Shown here: piece by piece, positions 42,787 through 52,281 of the stretch
Layout of the letters: each line of letters starts with the position of its first letter
Numbering within the stretch: the first letter of the stretch is position 1
NCBI GenBank assembly: GCA_964418605.1
Contig: CAYQLY010000010.1
Coordinates: forward strand, 30,641 to 94,640
DNA from: CAYQLY01 sp964418605
GTDB taxonomy: Bacteria > Bacteroidota > Bacteroidia > Cytophagales > Cyclobacteriaceae
Reading direction: 5' to 3'
DNA length: 64,000 nucleotides
The notes under the pieces: generated by a model
Seen by the model: only the letters and a program-made list of their open reading frames with translations
Told to the model about the DNA's origin: nothing
Database searches by the model: none
Translations under genes and position numbers: made by a program

Positions 42787-43607
42787 GATATTGAGCTCAT
42801 AGGAGAATCATTCTCTTTTGTAAAATGATTATAAACCTTTTTATCCATCCAGCCAGAAAACCATTTATTAAGAAAAACGGTAAGTCTCCCCATAAATGTA
42901 AGAATGAGAATCTTTTTTCTTTTTCGAATAGCTTGTATTATTTTCTCAGCCACCTGCTCAGCCGTCATCATTTTTTTTTCATCCCTCGGCGACTCCGTTT
43001 GAGCAGCACCTTTTTTATCAAGAGCTGTATAGCGAATATTCGTGGCTGTAAATCCAGGACAAGCAATCAACACATGAACACCATGAGGCAATAGCTCTGT
43101 GCGTAGCGACTCTAAAAAACCCTGCATCGCAAATTTTGATGCAGAATACCCTGTTCGTCCAGGAAGACCCCGAAATCCAGCAATAGAAGAAATACCAACA
43201 ATCATTCCTTTAGATTTAATAAGATGAGGCAATGCATATTTGGTAGCATATACCGTGCCCCAAAAATTACTATCCATTACTTGTTTCAATACGGCAATAT
43301 CCACATCTTGAAATAAAGCGCGCATGGATATTCCGGCATTATTAATAAGTATATCAATAGATCCAAACTGTTTAATAGTTTCATCGATCATCCGAACATG
43401 ATCTGCCTCCACTTGCACATCGGCTTGTATACTCAAACAGTCTATTCCTAGTACCTGAAATTCATTTGCCGTAGCTTGCAATTTTTTAACATCACGTCCT
43501 GTAATCACAACTTTGCATCCGTGTTGACCAAGAGCCAACGCACACGCCTTGCCTATACCTGATGTTGCTCCCGTAATGATCGCTATTTTCCCTGTAAGAT
43601 TTACCAT
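42783..43607 (-). CDS. short-chain dehydrogenase/reductase
   Basis: 274 aa, NAD(P)-dependent. Cofactor motif ITGATSGIGKACALAL (about residues 11-26), NNAGIS, catalytic Ser in GISSIAG, and Y-x-x-x-K in GYSASKFAMQGFL. Substrate unknown; a hydrophobic C-terminal stretch near 245 may contact the membrane. Its start overlaps the stop of the enoyl-CoA hydratase gene, so both are likely co-expressed. Confidence 0.88.
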   Translation of the reverse strand: MVNLTGKIAIITGATSGIGKACALALGQHGCKVVITGRDVKKLQATANEFQVLGIDCLSIQADVQVEADHVRMIDETIKQFGSIDILINNAGISMRALFQDVDIAVLKQVMDSNFWGTVYATKYALPHLIKSKGMIVGISSIAGFRGLPGRTGYSASKFAMQGFLESLRTELLPHGVHVLIACPGFTATNIRYTALDKKGAAQTESPRDEKKMMTAEQVAEKIIQAIRKRKKILILTFMGRLTVFLNKWFSGWMDKKVYNHFTKENDSPMSSIS

Positions 43608-44383
43608 ATCGGTTTTTGTTTAGTTAAAAAAGCCTGAATACCTTTTTTACAATCTACGCTTTCGCGCATTTTGGCATTCATTTTAGCAGCATATGAAAGT
43701 GCTTCAGATAAATCCATGTCCTGAATTTGCGCGATCATTCCTTTAGTCACAGACATTGATTGGCTGGAGTTATTTTTAATAAGTTGCTGCGCAAACGCTT
43801 CAACATGTGCTGCTAATTTTGTCTCATCCATACAGTCATTGATTAGGCCATATTCTTTAGCTTGCTCTGCTTGTATTAAAAGTCCAGAAAGCAATAATTC
43901 TTTTGCTCTGCCTTCACCAATTTTACGAATAAGAAAAAACAATACAATAGCTGGAATAAATCCAATACGCACTTCTGTATAACCAAACGTAGCCCGTGTT
44001 GAAGCAAATGAAAAATCACATACCGTTGCCAATCCGCAACCGCCAGCTATAGCAGGACCATTAACTTGAGCAATGACTATTTTTTTGAGTGTATATATTT
44101 TTAGAAATAAATCCTTTAGTCGCGTCGAATCTTCCAAATTCTCATCGAAACTATAGTTTTGCATTTGCTGTAATGCTTCTAAGTCAGCGCCGGCGCAAAA
44201 TGCATCACCTTCCCCAGTTAGCACAACAACTTTAACAAGATCATCTTCTTCAGCTAGCGTAAAGGCCTCTTTCAACTCTGCAACAACTTGTTGGTTTAAT
44301 GCATTTCTTTTATCAGACCTAGCTAGCGTGATGAACGCTATGCGATTTTGAATATGATAACGAACAAAGGAAAATGAACTCAT
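43601..44383 (-). CDS. enoyl-CoA hydratase, possibly methylglutaconyl-CoA hydratase
   Basis: 260-aa crotonase-fold protein. Oxyanion segments GDAFCAGADLEALQQM (about residues 57-72) and NGPAIAGGCGLATVCDFSFAS. FGYTEVRIGFIPAIVLFFLIRKIG has the Glu where hydratases carry one catalytic residue. The A-G-A-D-L and T-E-V-R-I-G-F-I-P-A pattern is common in methylglutaconyl-CoA hydratases of leucine breakdown. Overlaps the SDR start by 7 nt. Confidence 0.82.
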   Translation of the reverse strand: MSSFSFVRYHIQNRIAFITLARSDKRNALNQQVVAELKEAFTLAEEDDLVKVVVLTGEGDAFCAGADLEALQQMQNYSFDENLEDSTRLKDLFLKIYTLKKIVIAQVNGPAIAGGCGLATVCDFSFASTRATFGYTEVRIGFIPAIVLFFLIRKIGEGRAKELLLSGLLIQAEQAKEYGLINDCMDETKLAAHVEAFAQQLIKNNSSQSMSVTKGMIAQIQDMDLSEALSYAAKMNAKMRESVDCKKGIQAFLTKQKPIW

Positions 44384-44447
44384 GTCTATAATTAAATGAT
44401 GTAGTCAAAAATAGAAATTTTATAAAACACGACGAGGAAATGTTATA

Positions 44448-44455
44448 TATATTTG
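44448..44455 (+). promoter_or_regulatory. -7 box 4 nt before the trmD start
   Basis: TATATTTG is an exact TAnnTTTG match. With initiation about 5-8 nt after the box, the trmD mRNA would begin at or next to its ATG (44460). No -33 TTG at the usual distance. Confidence 0.4.
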
Positions 44456-44459
44456 CATC

Positions 44460-45143
44460 ATGCTTCGCCTGGATATTATCACCTGTCTACCTCAGCTGTT
44501 AGAAAGTCCATTTAGCCAATCCATTATTCATCGGGCACAAGAAAAAAAATTGGTTGAGATTTATATTCATAATCTCCGAGATTATTCTACCAAAAAACAC
44601 CGGCAAGTAGATGATTACCCTTTTGGAGGTGATGCAGGAATGGTATTGATGATTGAACCCATTGCCAATTGCATCCGCACGCTTACTGCTCAGCGATCAT
44701 ATGATGATGTTATTTATATGACACCCGATGGAGCCGTATTTGAACAAAAAATAGCCAATCAGCTTTCGTTAAGTGCCAATTTAATTTTACTTTGCGGCCA
44801 TTACAAAGGTGTGGATGAGCGCATCCGCGAACATTTTATTACCAGAGAGATTAGCATTGGAGATTATGTTTTATCAGGCGGAGAGTTGCCGGCAGCTATC
44901 GTAGCTGATGCGGTTATTCGTTTACTACCTGGCGTACTTTCCGATGAAACATCTGCTCTAACAGATTCTTTCCAAGACCATCTTTTAGCCCCTCCAGTAT
45001 ATACACGCCCTGCTGTATTTGAAGGATGGGAGGTTCCACCTATTTTACTTTCAGGCAATGAAAAAGAAATTCAAAAGTGGCAATTAGAACAATCCTTGGA
45101 ACGAACCAAAGAACGTCGTCCTGATTTACTGAAAGATGAGTAG
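44460..45143 (+). CDS. trmD: tRNA (guanine-37-N1)-methyltransferase
   Basis: 227 aa. SPOUT-fold methyltransferase making m1G37. Knot motifs: DDYPFGGDAGMVLMIEP (about residues 51-67), LLCGHYKGVDERI and SIGDYVLSGGELPA, then DSFQDHLLAPPVYTRP. All are strongly conserved. Normal length. Confidence 0.97.
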   Translation: MLRLDIITCLPQLLESPFSQSIIHRAQEKKLVEIYIHNLRDYSTKKHRQVDDYPFGGDAGMVLMIEPIANCIRTLTAQRSYDDVIYMTPDGAVFEQKIANQLSLSANLILLCGHYKGVDERIREHFITREISIGDYVLSGGELPAAIVADAVIRLLPGVLSDETSALTDSFQDHLLAPPVYTRPAVFEGWEVPPILLSGNEKEIQKWQLEQSLERTKERRPDLLKDE

Positions 45144-45181
45144 CTATTATTTTCAGCTCTTCATCTATTTCTACAAAGCAT

Positions 45182-45212
45182 TTGGAAAATCAAAAACAGA
45201 ATAATACCTTTA
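45182..45212 (+). promoter_or_regulatory. promoter of the TonB-dependent receptor gene
   Basis: TTG 45182-45184, 20-nt spacer, TACCTTTA 45205-45212 (last base differs from TAnnTTTG). The gene starts 23 nt later. Confidence 0.55.
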
Positions 45213-45234
45213 TGTTCCAAACAAAAACAAAGGT

Positions 45235-47703
45235 ATGCCAAAAAAGACTAGCCGTTTTTCAGTACTGCACTATAAGCCATATTTACTCATAAAGAGAAAA
45301 ATCATAGTAAGCATAACTGTTTTGATATCCTTTACTGTAGCAAATGCACAATCTTCACTCCCTGTAGAAATTAAAGGAACCATCCTAGATGCACTAACAA
45401 AAGAACCTTTGCCTAGCGCTACAGTAATCGCATTTGAAAAAGCTACACAAAAATTAGCCAAAGTAGAAATTTCAAATGCAGAAGGTTATTTTCAGCTCAC
45501 ACAGCTTAAGCCAAATACATATATCCTCCGTGTTCAATACATAGGCTACCAAGATTATGTTATGGATTCACTGGTTTTATCTTCTTCACTTCAACTTAAT
45601 CCTATTTATATCAATCCGGCACAACATACCTTATCTGAAGTCAATGTTACAGGTGTGAAAACAACCATTGAACAAAAAGCCAACACCACAACAATTCATG
45701 TAGCAAAAAGTGCATTAGCTACAGGCGGGAGTGTGTATGATATGTTACAGAAAACACCGGGCGTCAGTGCTAAGGATGATGCCATCAAACTGCGTGGAAA
45801 ACCCTTATCACTTCTCTTGGATGATCGATTAGTCAACCTCCCTATTGAAGAAGTTATCAACTTACTCAAATCACTACCTGCATCCTCCATTGAAAAAATA
45901 GACCTGGTTAATAACCCTACCGGAAAATATGACGGACAAGTACAAGCTCTTTTAAATATTAAAACCTTTAAACCTAAAAATGACTCTTGGGGAGCAACTC
46001 TAACAGGAGCGGCAGGCGCTGGACAAAAAACAAGAGGAAATGGTGGCATAAATTTATTTTACAAAAAAAATAAACTATCCACATCCCTAGGATGCGATTA
46101 TTTAAATAGTTCCCTTTATATACCTGTGAATAGATCATTTAGCTTAATATCCCCTTTAGGCTACAAAAACTTTTATGATGAAAGGCGAACTCAAGATGCA
46201 ACCATACTTACACAAAGTTTAAAATTAGATATAGACTACAGTATACACCCCTATCATACCATTGGTTTTTCACTACAACCTATTTTAGGCTCGAAAAAAA
46301 TATTATCAAAAACAACAACTTTTATTCAACATGAAAGCAACAATCTAATTGATTCTATATACAACCTTAACATTGACTCCCGAAGTTTAAACCAAAATTT
46401 AGCTGGAAATATTTACTATAAAATATTTTTTGATTCCCTTAAAAATAAAGAGCTTTTAATAAATATTGATTATTATGGCTATAAACAAACACTTGACCTA
46501 GATTATATATCTACAACATTAGGGCCTGATTTTACTGAAAAAAGACAACCTTTTCTACAATTTAATTCTAGACCTCTTGATATTACCATTCGATCAGCTA
46601 CTGCAGACTATACTCATAACACCTTATTAGGAACTTGGCAAGCCGGACTTAAAACCGCTTGGACAACAGTTGACAATCGTTTCATATGGAAAAAATACAA
46701 CGAAGAAGAATGGATAACAGATCAATCTCTAACCGATCAATTTCTTTATACCGAATACATCCAAGCAGCCTATGTTGGATTCTCTGGTCAATTTGAAAAA
46801 ATAAATATTAATTTATCTCTTCGGGCAGAGCACACCTTTAGTGAAGGCAACTCTATTGTTCTAAAAGAAACTTATCCAAGAACCTATGCTAATTTATTTC
46901 CTACTGCCAACATCGAATATCATCCTTCTACTAATCACGAGTGGATTTTTTCCTATCGAAGATGGATCAAAAGACCTCTTTACAAAAATATAAACCCATT
47001 TCCTAACATGATTTCGCCAAGTCTATATCTTCAAGGAAACCCATCACTATTTCCAGAGCTTACCCATACCGAGGAAATAACTTATAGTTATCGTCAAAAA
47101 TTATTCTGTAAATTACTTTTAAAACAATACACCAACGGCCTCTCAACTATTATGCAAGAGCTACCAATTACCCAACAAGGACTAGTAGAGAAAAATATAA
47201 ATTTTAAAAACTTCTATGAGCAGGGTGCAAGCATCTATGTAACTCCATCTCTTACCTCTTGGTGGGATATTACCATTTCAAGCGAAATAAATTTTGAGTA
47301 CGGCAACTACCCAGGAGTTGAAATAAAATCTATCATACCAAAAACATCTTTTAGTTTTTCATCCAACATGCGCTTACCTAAAAACTGGAACATAGAATCA
47401 TCCGGAAAAGCTATAACAGCATTTGCAGATGGGTTTTATTATTGGGGACCTCGTTATTTTTGCAGTTTAGGTATTAAAAAATCATTTTTAGACAACCGTT
47501 TAACAACATCTTTACTATTAAATGGCGATTTCCCATACTGGTATCACGAAAAGGCTTTAAACTTATATTCCGAACTCATGCTAAGCTTTGATAACCGTTT
47601 TTTCATGCTATCTATAACCTACAACCTAGGAAATAAAAAAAATAATTCATCCAACAGAAAAACAGGCGTAGAGACAGAGAAAAACAGATTACAAGGAAAC
47701 TAG
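45235..47703 (+). CDS. TonB-dependent outer membrane receptor with CarboxypepD_reg-like domain
   Basis: 822 aa. Signal segment ending near VANAQS (about residue 39), then a carboxypeptidase-regulatory-like beta domain (IKGTILDALTKEPLPSATV, LKPNTYILRVQYIGYQDY), a plug (DMLQKTPGVSAKDDAIKLRGKP, SSIEKIDLVNNPTGKYDG) and a beta barrel of the outer-membrane-protein beta-barrel (OMP_b-brl_3) type. No SusD-like partner follows, so it is not a classic glycan locus. Substrate unknown. Confidence 0.87.
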   Translation: MPKKTSRFSVLHYKPYLLIKRKIIVSITVLISFTVANAQSSLPVEIKGTILDALTKEPLPSATVIAFEKATQKLAKVEISNAEGYFQLTQLKPNTYILRVQYIGYQDYVMDSLVLSSSLQLNPIYINPAQHTLSEVNVTGVKTTIEQKANTTTIHVAKSALATGGSVYDMLQKTPGVSAKDDAIKLRGKPLSLLLDDRLVNLPIEEVINLLKSLPASSIEKIDLVNNPTGKYDGQVQALLNIKTFKPKNDSWGATLTGAAGAGQKTRGNGGINLFYKKNKLSTSLGCDYLNSSLYIPVNRSFSLISPLGYKNFYDERRTQDATILTQSLKLDIDYSIHPYHTIGFSLQPILGSKKILSKTTTFIQHESNNLIDSIYNLNIDSRSLNQNLAGNIYYKIFFDSLKNKELLINIDYYGYKQTLDLDYISTTLGPDFTEKRQPFLQFNSRPLDITIRSATADYTHNTLLGTWQAGLKTAWTTVDNRFIWKKYNEEEWITDQSLTDQFLYTEYIQAAYVGFSGQFEKININLSLRAEHTFSEGNSIVLKETYPRTYANLFPTANIEYHPSTNHEWIFSYRRWIKRPLYKNINPFPNMISPSLYLQGNPSLFPELTHTEEITYSYRQKLFCKLLLKQYTNGLSTIMQELPITQQGLVEKNINFKNFYEQGASIYVTPSLTSWWDITISSEINFEYGNYPGVEIKSIIPKTSFSFSSNMRLPKNWNIESSGKAITAFADGFYYWGPRYFCSLGIKKSFLDNRLTTSLLLNGDFPYWYHEKALNLYSELMLSFDNRFFMLSITYNLGNKKNNSSNRKTGVETEKNRLQGN

Positions 47704-47723
47704 TACTAATAAAAAAATTATTT

Positions 47724-48581
47724 TTATTCTACTGAAAGCTGATCAACCAATTTAATCACCTCCATCGCTTCTTTGACATCATGAGCACGAAGAATAGAAG
47801 CTCCTTTCATTAATGAAATAGTATGAAGAACAGTTGTTCCATTTAATGCCTCTTGAGGTGTAGATTGCAACGTTTTATAAATTAAGGATTTGCGAGAAAG
47901 CCCAACCATTAGTGGTTGCTCCATGATCTTAAAAAGATCAAGATGATGAAGGAGTTCAAAATTTTGTGTTTTATTTTTTGCAAATCCGAATCCCGGATCA
48001 ATAGCTATATCATAAATTCCTTTGCCTTGAAGATCATGTACTTTTTTCTGAAAGTAATCTATCACCTCTACAATCAAATCAGAATAAGAGGCGTACTGAT
48101 TCATCGTTTGAGGTGTTCCTTTCATGTGTGTAAGAATATACGGAACATGATAGCGAGCAGCCATATCTATAATAGAAGGGTCTATCTCTCCTCCGGAAAT
48201 ATCGTTGATGATACAAACACCTTCATTAATAGCCGCTGCTGCAACATTGCCACGAAATGTATCTATAGATAGAATAGCTTCCGGAAATCTTTTGATGATA
48301 GATTGAATAGGTTTAATCACACGATTCAATTCTTCCTCTTCAGTGATATGCATAGCACCAGGTCTGGAAGAATAACCACCAACATCAAGTAGAGCAGCTC
48401 CTTCATGAAGAAGCTGCTCTACTTTTCGCAAAAGAGCTAATTCCGTTGTATAAGCATTCCCGTCAAAAAAAGAATCAGGTGTATGATTTAAAATGCCCAT
48501 GACTACAGGCGTTTCGAAGGAAAGAATTTTTCCTTTCAAATGCCATGTTTTTTTCGACTGAAAAATTGTATCTTTAGCCAC
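47724..48581 (-). CDS. folP: dihydropteroate synthase
   Basis: Condenses p-aminobenzoate with dihydropterin pyrophosphate in folate synthesis. 285 aa: MGILNHTPDSFFDG (about residues 28-41; the usual N-V-T-P is N-H-T-P), DVGGYSSRPGA, SIDTFRG, INDISGGE, THMKGTPQTM, AIDPGFGFAK and GLSRKS. All substrate loops are intact. Divergent from the DUF1599 gene. Confidence 0.95.
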   Translation of the reverse strand: MAKDTIFQSKKTWHLKGKILSFETPVVMGILNHTPDSFFDGNAYTTELALLRKVEQLLHEGAALLDVGGYSSRPGAMHITEEEELNRVIKPIQSIIKRFPEAILSIDTFRGNVAAAAINEGVCIINDISGGEIDPSIIDMAARYHVPYILTHMKGTPQTMNQYASYSDLIVEVIDYFQKKVHDLQGKGIYDIAIDPGFGFAKNKTQNFELLHHLDLFKIMEQPLMVGLSRKSLIYKTLQSTPQEALNGTTVLHTISLMKGASILRAHDVKEAMEVIKLVDQLSVE

Positions 48582-48604
48582 TTGGCAAGTTTATTAGATA
48601 AAAA

Positions 48605-49150
48605 TTGGAAAATCAAACAACAGTACAATATAAACGCGTTATCACAGCATGTAAAACGCTTTTTGAAAAAAAAACAAAAGATTATGGCACGGCCTGGCGG
48701 GTATTGCGTATGCCTTCTATAACGGATCAAATTTTTATTAAAGCACAACGTATTCGATCAATACAAGAAAAAGGAGTTCAAAAAATACAAGAAGATATTA
48801 TAAATGAATTTGTAGGAATAATTAATTACTGCATCATTGCATTGATACAATCACAATTGAAGAATGATTCCAGACTAGCATTAACATTCACTGAATTAGA
48901 ACCATTATATGATCAGCAAGTGGACGCTACATTTCAATTATTACTTGATAAAAATCATGATTATTCTGAAGCTTGGCGAGATATGCGGGTATCATCGATG
49001 ACAGATATTATTTTGATGAAATTATTTCGCGTTAAACAAATTGAAGATAATCAAGGCATAACACTTGTTTCAGAAGGTGTAGATTCCAGCTATCAAGATA
49101 TATTAAATTATGCTGTATTTTGTTTAATACAACTCAAGGCATTCGAATAA
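48605..49150 (+). CDS. DUF1599 domain protein
   Basis: 181 aa made of two similar halves: KDYGTAWRVLRMPSITDQIFIKAQRIRSI and HDYSEAWRDMRVSSMTDIILMKLFRVKQI, each with D-Y-x-x-A-W and T-D. This is the duplicated DUF1599 fold; the function is unknown. It must start at TTG 48605, because an in-frame stop lies at 48599 and no ATG precedes the first repeat. One nt separates it from the DoxX-like gene. Confidence 0.85.
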   Translation: MENQTTVQYKRVITACKTLFEKKTKDYGTAWRVLRMPSITDQIFIKAQRIRSIQEKGVQKIQEDIINEFVGIINYCIIALIQSQLKNDSRLALTFTELEPLYDQQVDATFQLLLDKNHDYSEAWRDMRVSSMTDIILMKLFRVKQIEDNQGITLVSEGVDSSYQDILNYAVFCLIQLKAFE

Positions 49151-49151
49151 C

Positions 49152-50252
49152 ATGAAGAGATTATATTGGATCATTCGTATCAGCGTAGCGGTTATTTTTA
49201 TTTTTTCAGGATTAATTAAATTAAATGATCCTACAGGCACAGCTATCAAGCTAGAAGAATACTTCGAAATTTTTTCAACTGATTTTGCATCCTTTTTTTT
49301 GGTCTTAATTCCTTATACTCTTACCCTTTCAGTGGTTATGAGCTTATTGGAGGTTGTACTTGGAGTTGCCTTATTGGTTCGATTCAAATTAGTTTGGACA
49401 CTTGTTCTTTTAAGTACACTTATCATTTTTTTTACATGCCTTACATTTTATTCAGCTTATTATAATAAAGTCACAGATTGTGGATGCTTTGGTGATGCAA
49501 TCAAATTAACACCTTGGCAATCCTTTACAAAGGATGTGATCTTGCTTCTAGCCATTTCCTTTTTGTGTTGGAGCTATTCAATTATCAAAAATCATGCACG
49601 ACGTTCAACATGGCTTCAATATAGTATTGTAGGAGCAACGCTATTTTTTTCTCTTTTCATAGCACTTTATTCATTACGCCATTTGCCTTTTATAGATTTT
49701 TTACCTTATCGAGTGGGCGCCAACATTCCTGCATTGATGAAGCCATCCGAGCCTTTTAGATATAAATACATCATGGAAAAAAATGGTGAATTAAAAGAGT
49801 TCGAAGAGTATCCTACAGATACGACGTATACCTATAAAGAGGTCATATTGCTTAACCCAGAAGCTGCGCCTAAAATCATGGATTATTATGTTTGGAATGA
49901 TCAAGGCGATTATACACAAGAAAGTTTAAAAGGAGTAAAGTTACTACTCATTATTCCTGATGCCGAAGAAGCCAATAAAAAAGGGATTGTACGTATTCAA
50001 TCATTGATAAAAGAACTAGATACAGTAAAAGTAAAATGCATGGCACTGACTTCATCAGATAGCTTTGTATTTGAATTGTTCCGTCATGATGTACAATTAG
50101 ATGTGTCGTATTATTTTTCAGATTCATCCGTTTTACAAGCTATGATTAGATCAAACCCAGGACTGATTTTGGTACAAAATGGTATAGTAAAAGGCAAATG
50201 GCATTACCGAGATATTCCATCAGCTGCAGCTATTTATAAGTTGATTCAGTAA
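49152..50252 (+). CDS. DoxX/MauE-like membrane protein with thioredoxin-like tail (BT_3928 type)
   Basis: 366 aa. Four N-terminal helices (about residues 5-160) with FSGLIKLNDPTGTAIKLEEYFEIF and TDCGCFGDAIKLTPWQSFTKD, the paired-Cys motif of MauE-like DoxX proteins that relay electrons across the membrane. From about 255 the sequence resembles a thioredoxin-like domain (VKLLLIIPDAEEANKKG, ALTSSD, PGLILVQNGIVKGKWH) without CxxC. Lies between DUF1599 and the permease gene. Confidence 0.82.
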   Translation: MKRLYWIIRISVAVIFIFSGLIKLNDPTGTAIKLEEYFEIFSTDFASFFLVLIPYTLTLSVVMSLLEVVLGVALLVRFKLVWTLVLLSTLIIFFTCLTFYSAYYNKVTDCGCFGDAIKLTPWQSFTKDVILLLAISFLCWSYSIIKNHARRSTWLQYSIVGATLFFSLFIALYSLRHLPFIDFLPYRVGANIPALMKPSEPFRYKYIMEKNGELKEFEEYPTDTTYTYKEVILLNPEAAPKIMDYYVWNDQGDYTQESLKGVKLLLIIPDAEEANKKGIVRIQSLIKELDTVKVKCMALTSSDSFVFELFRHDVQLDVSYYFSDSSVLQAMIRSNPGLILVQNGIVKGKWHYRDIPSAAAIYKLIQ

Positions 50253-50267
50253 ATTTGAATAGAAGAT

Positions 50268-51398
50268 ATGAATCACACTCTACAAACTGTCCTATTATCA
50301 TCCTCTAAAACACGTCGTTTTATTACCCGTCCTATTCCCATTTTTACGTTTATATTAAAAAAAATAGGCTATGGACTATTAGTAATGCTAGGAGTTATAA
50401 GCATCGTATTTTTTTTATTTCATGTGCTTCCCGGGAATCCTGCTTCATTAATGGCTGGTCAACGCACAGATGTTTCCACCGTAGATGCCATTGAAAAAGA
50501 ATTTGGATTAAAAGAACCCTTATATAAACAATTTCTTTTTTATATCAATGATTTATCTTTCGTTTCGCTTCATGAAGATAGCTTTGAAAATGAGATTAAG
50601 TATGAATATAAAGCAAGTATAGGCATTACTGAATCAGTAGTTTTAGTCGTGAAAGCCCCCTATTTACGACGATCGTTCCAAACTAATAAAAAAGTATCAG
50701 AGATTCTAATGGAAGATATGGAAGGCACATTCTGGCTAGCATTTGCTTCTATGTTTTTTGCTTCCTTAATCGGTATTTGGGGCGGGGTAATAGCAGCCAT
50801 TCGAAAAGGTACCTGGGTGGACCATGTTATTTTATCTTCTTCTGTAGTTGGTGTTTCTATTCCATCTTACGTAGCAGCAGTTCTGATTTCGTTGATATTT
50901 GGATACTACCTAAGCGATTATACGGGATTAAATCTTACAGGACAATTATGGGAAAGTACTCCATTAGCAGGAAGAAAGCTTCATTTAGAAAATTTGATAT
51001 TGCCAGCCTTAACACTTGGATTAAGACCATTATCTATGATTGTACAATTGACAAGAGGCTCTATGTTAGATGCTCTTTCTCAAGACTATGTCCGAACAGC
51101 ACACGCAAAAGGATTAAGTTCACGGGTAGTTGTTTTTAAACATGCCTTACGCAATGCATTAAATCCAGTTATCACTGCTATATCTGGTTGGTTAGCAGCT
51201 GTATTGACAGGTGCTTTTTTTGTAGAATATATTTATGGATGGAAGGGCATAGGCACAACAACGATTAAGGCCGTAACCAGCCTCGACTTACCTGTAGTCA
51301 TGGGTGCTACATTATTAATAGCTATTATCTTTGTTATTATTAATAGTATTACAGATATTGTGTATGCTTGGATTGATCCTCGTATTAGACTAAGATAA
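50268..51398 (+). CDS. peptide/nickel-type ABC transporter permease (DppB/OppB family)
   Basis: 376 aa: an N-terminal helix with GYGLLVMLGVISIVFFLFHVLPGNPA, the DppB hallmark, then an insertion of about 70 residues (100-165) and the permease domain with five helices, including the EAA-type loop DYVRTAHAKGLSSRVVVFKHALRNAL. The partner permease, ATPase and binding protein are not in the window. 15 nt after the DoxX-like gene. Confidence 0.88.
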   Translation: MNHTLQTVLLSSSKTRRFITRPIPIFTFILKKIGYGLLVMLGVISIVFFLFHVLPGNPASLMAGQRTDVSTVDAIEKEFGLKEPLYKQFLFYINDLSFVSLHEDSFENEIKYEYKASIGITESVVLVVKAPYLRRSFQTNKKVSEILMEDMEGTFWLAFASMFFASLIGIWGGVIAAIRKGTWVDHVILSSSVVGVSIPSYVAAVLISLIFGYYLSDYTGLNLTGQLWESTPLAGRKLHLENLILPALTLGLRPLSMIVQLTRGSMLDALSQDYVRTAHAKGLSSRVVVFKHALRNALNPVITAISGWLAAVLTGAFFVEYIYGWKGIGTTTIKAVTSLDLPVVMGATLLIAIIFVIINSITDIVYAWIDPRIRLR

Positions 51399-51423
51399 TT
51401 TTTAAAGAAAATGTAACCCCGGC

Positions 51424-52281
51424 ATGAAAAAAGAAAATAAAAAAACAACAAATCAAAAAAAACAAAAATACAAGGATAACGACGGTGAATATACCAAAAA
51501 AAAGCAACGTGACTCTTCTTCTATTAAAAAAGATAAAGTAAAAAAAGAAGATAAAAAAAAATATATCGAATCTGAATCTATCAGATTGAACAAATTTATA
51601 GCAAATGCAGGAATATGTTCGCGTCGTGAAGCAGATGAATTAATACTATCGGGAGCTATTAGAGTCAATGGAAAAGTAGTGACAGAGATGGGTTTTAAAG
51701 TAAAACCTGATGATGTGATTAAGTATGAAGACAAGCTATTAAAACGGGAACATCTGGTTTATCTCCTATTAAATAAACCAAAAGACTTCATTACAACAAT
51801 GGATGATCCTCAAGAACGTAAAACAGTGATGCAGCTAGTTAAGAATGCGTGCAAAGAACGTATCTATCCTGTTGGGCGTCTAGATCGAAATACAACTGGA
51901 TTACTTCTTCTTACTAATGATGGCGAGTTAGCTAAAAAACTATCTCACCCATCCCATCAAGTAAAGAAAGTATACCAAGTAGATCTGAATAAACCTCTCA
52001 CAGATGATGATTTTGAAAAAATACTTCAAGGCGTTGAACTAGAAGATGGCAAAGCAACAGTTGATGAGCTGGCCATTCTTTCATCAGATGGTATAACCAT
52101 AGGTTTATCCATTCATATTGGCAAAAACAGAATTGTAAGACGTATTTTCGAACACTTAGGTTATGACGTCGTCAAATTGGATCGGGTAATGTATGCTGGT
52201 TTAACAAAAAAAGATTTACCAAGAGGAAAGTGGCGTTTTTTAACTGAAAAAGAAGTGCTTGGATTGAAATATTTTACTTAA
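51424..52281 (+). CDS. rluB: pseudouridine synthase, RsuA/RluB family
   Basis: 285 aa. A Lys-rich, low-complexity N-terminus (about 50 residues, likely disordered RNA-binding), an S4 domain (IRLNKFIANAGICSRREADELI), then the catalytic domain with GRLDRNTTGLLLLTNDG, in which the Asp is the nucleophile, and KNRIVRRIFEHLGYDVVKL. Modifies rRNA; RluB (23S position 2605) is most likely, but RsuA and RluE/F cannot be excluded. Confidence 0.88.
   Translation: MKKENKKTTNQKKQKYKDNDGEYTKKKQRDSSSIKKDKVKKEDKKKYIESESIRLNKFIANAGICSRREADELILSGAIRVNGKVVTEMGFKVKPDDVIKYEDKLLKREHLVYLLLNKPKDFITTMDDPQERKTVMQLVKNACKERIYPVGRLDRNTTGLLLLTNDGELAKKLSHPSHQVKKVYQVDLNKPLTDDDFEKILQGVELEDGKATVDELAILSSDGITIGLSIHIGKNRIVRRIFEHLGYDVVKLDRVMYAGLTKKDLPRGKWRFLTEKEVLGLKYFT

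Noticed and set aside
47708..47730. AT-only inverted repeat between the receptor gene and folP
   Set aside because: It has no GC pairs in the stem; too weak to call a terminator.
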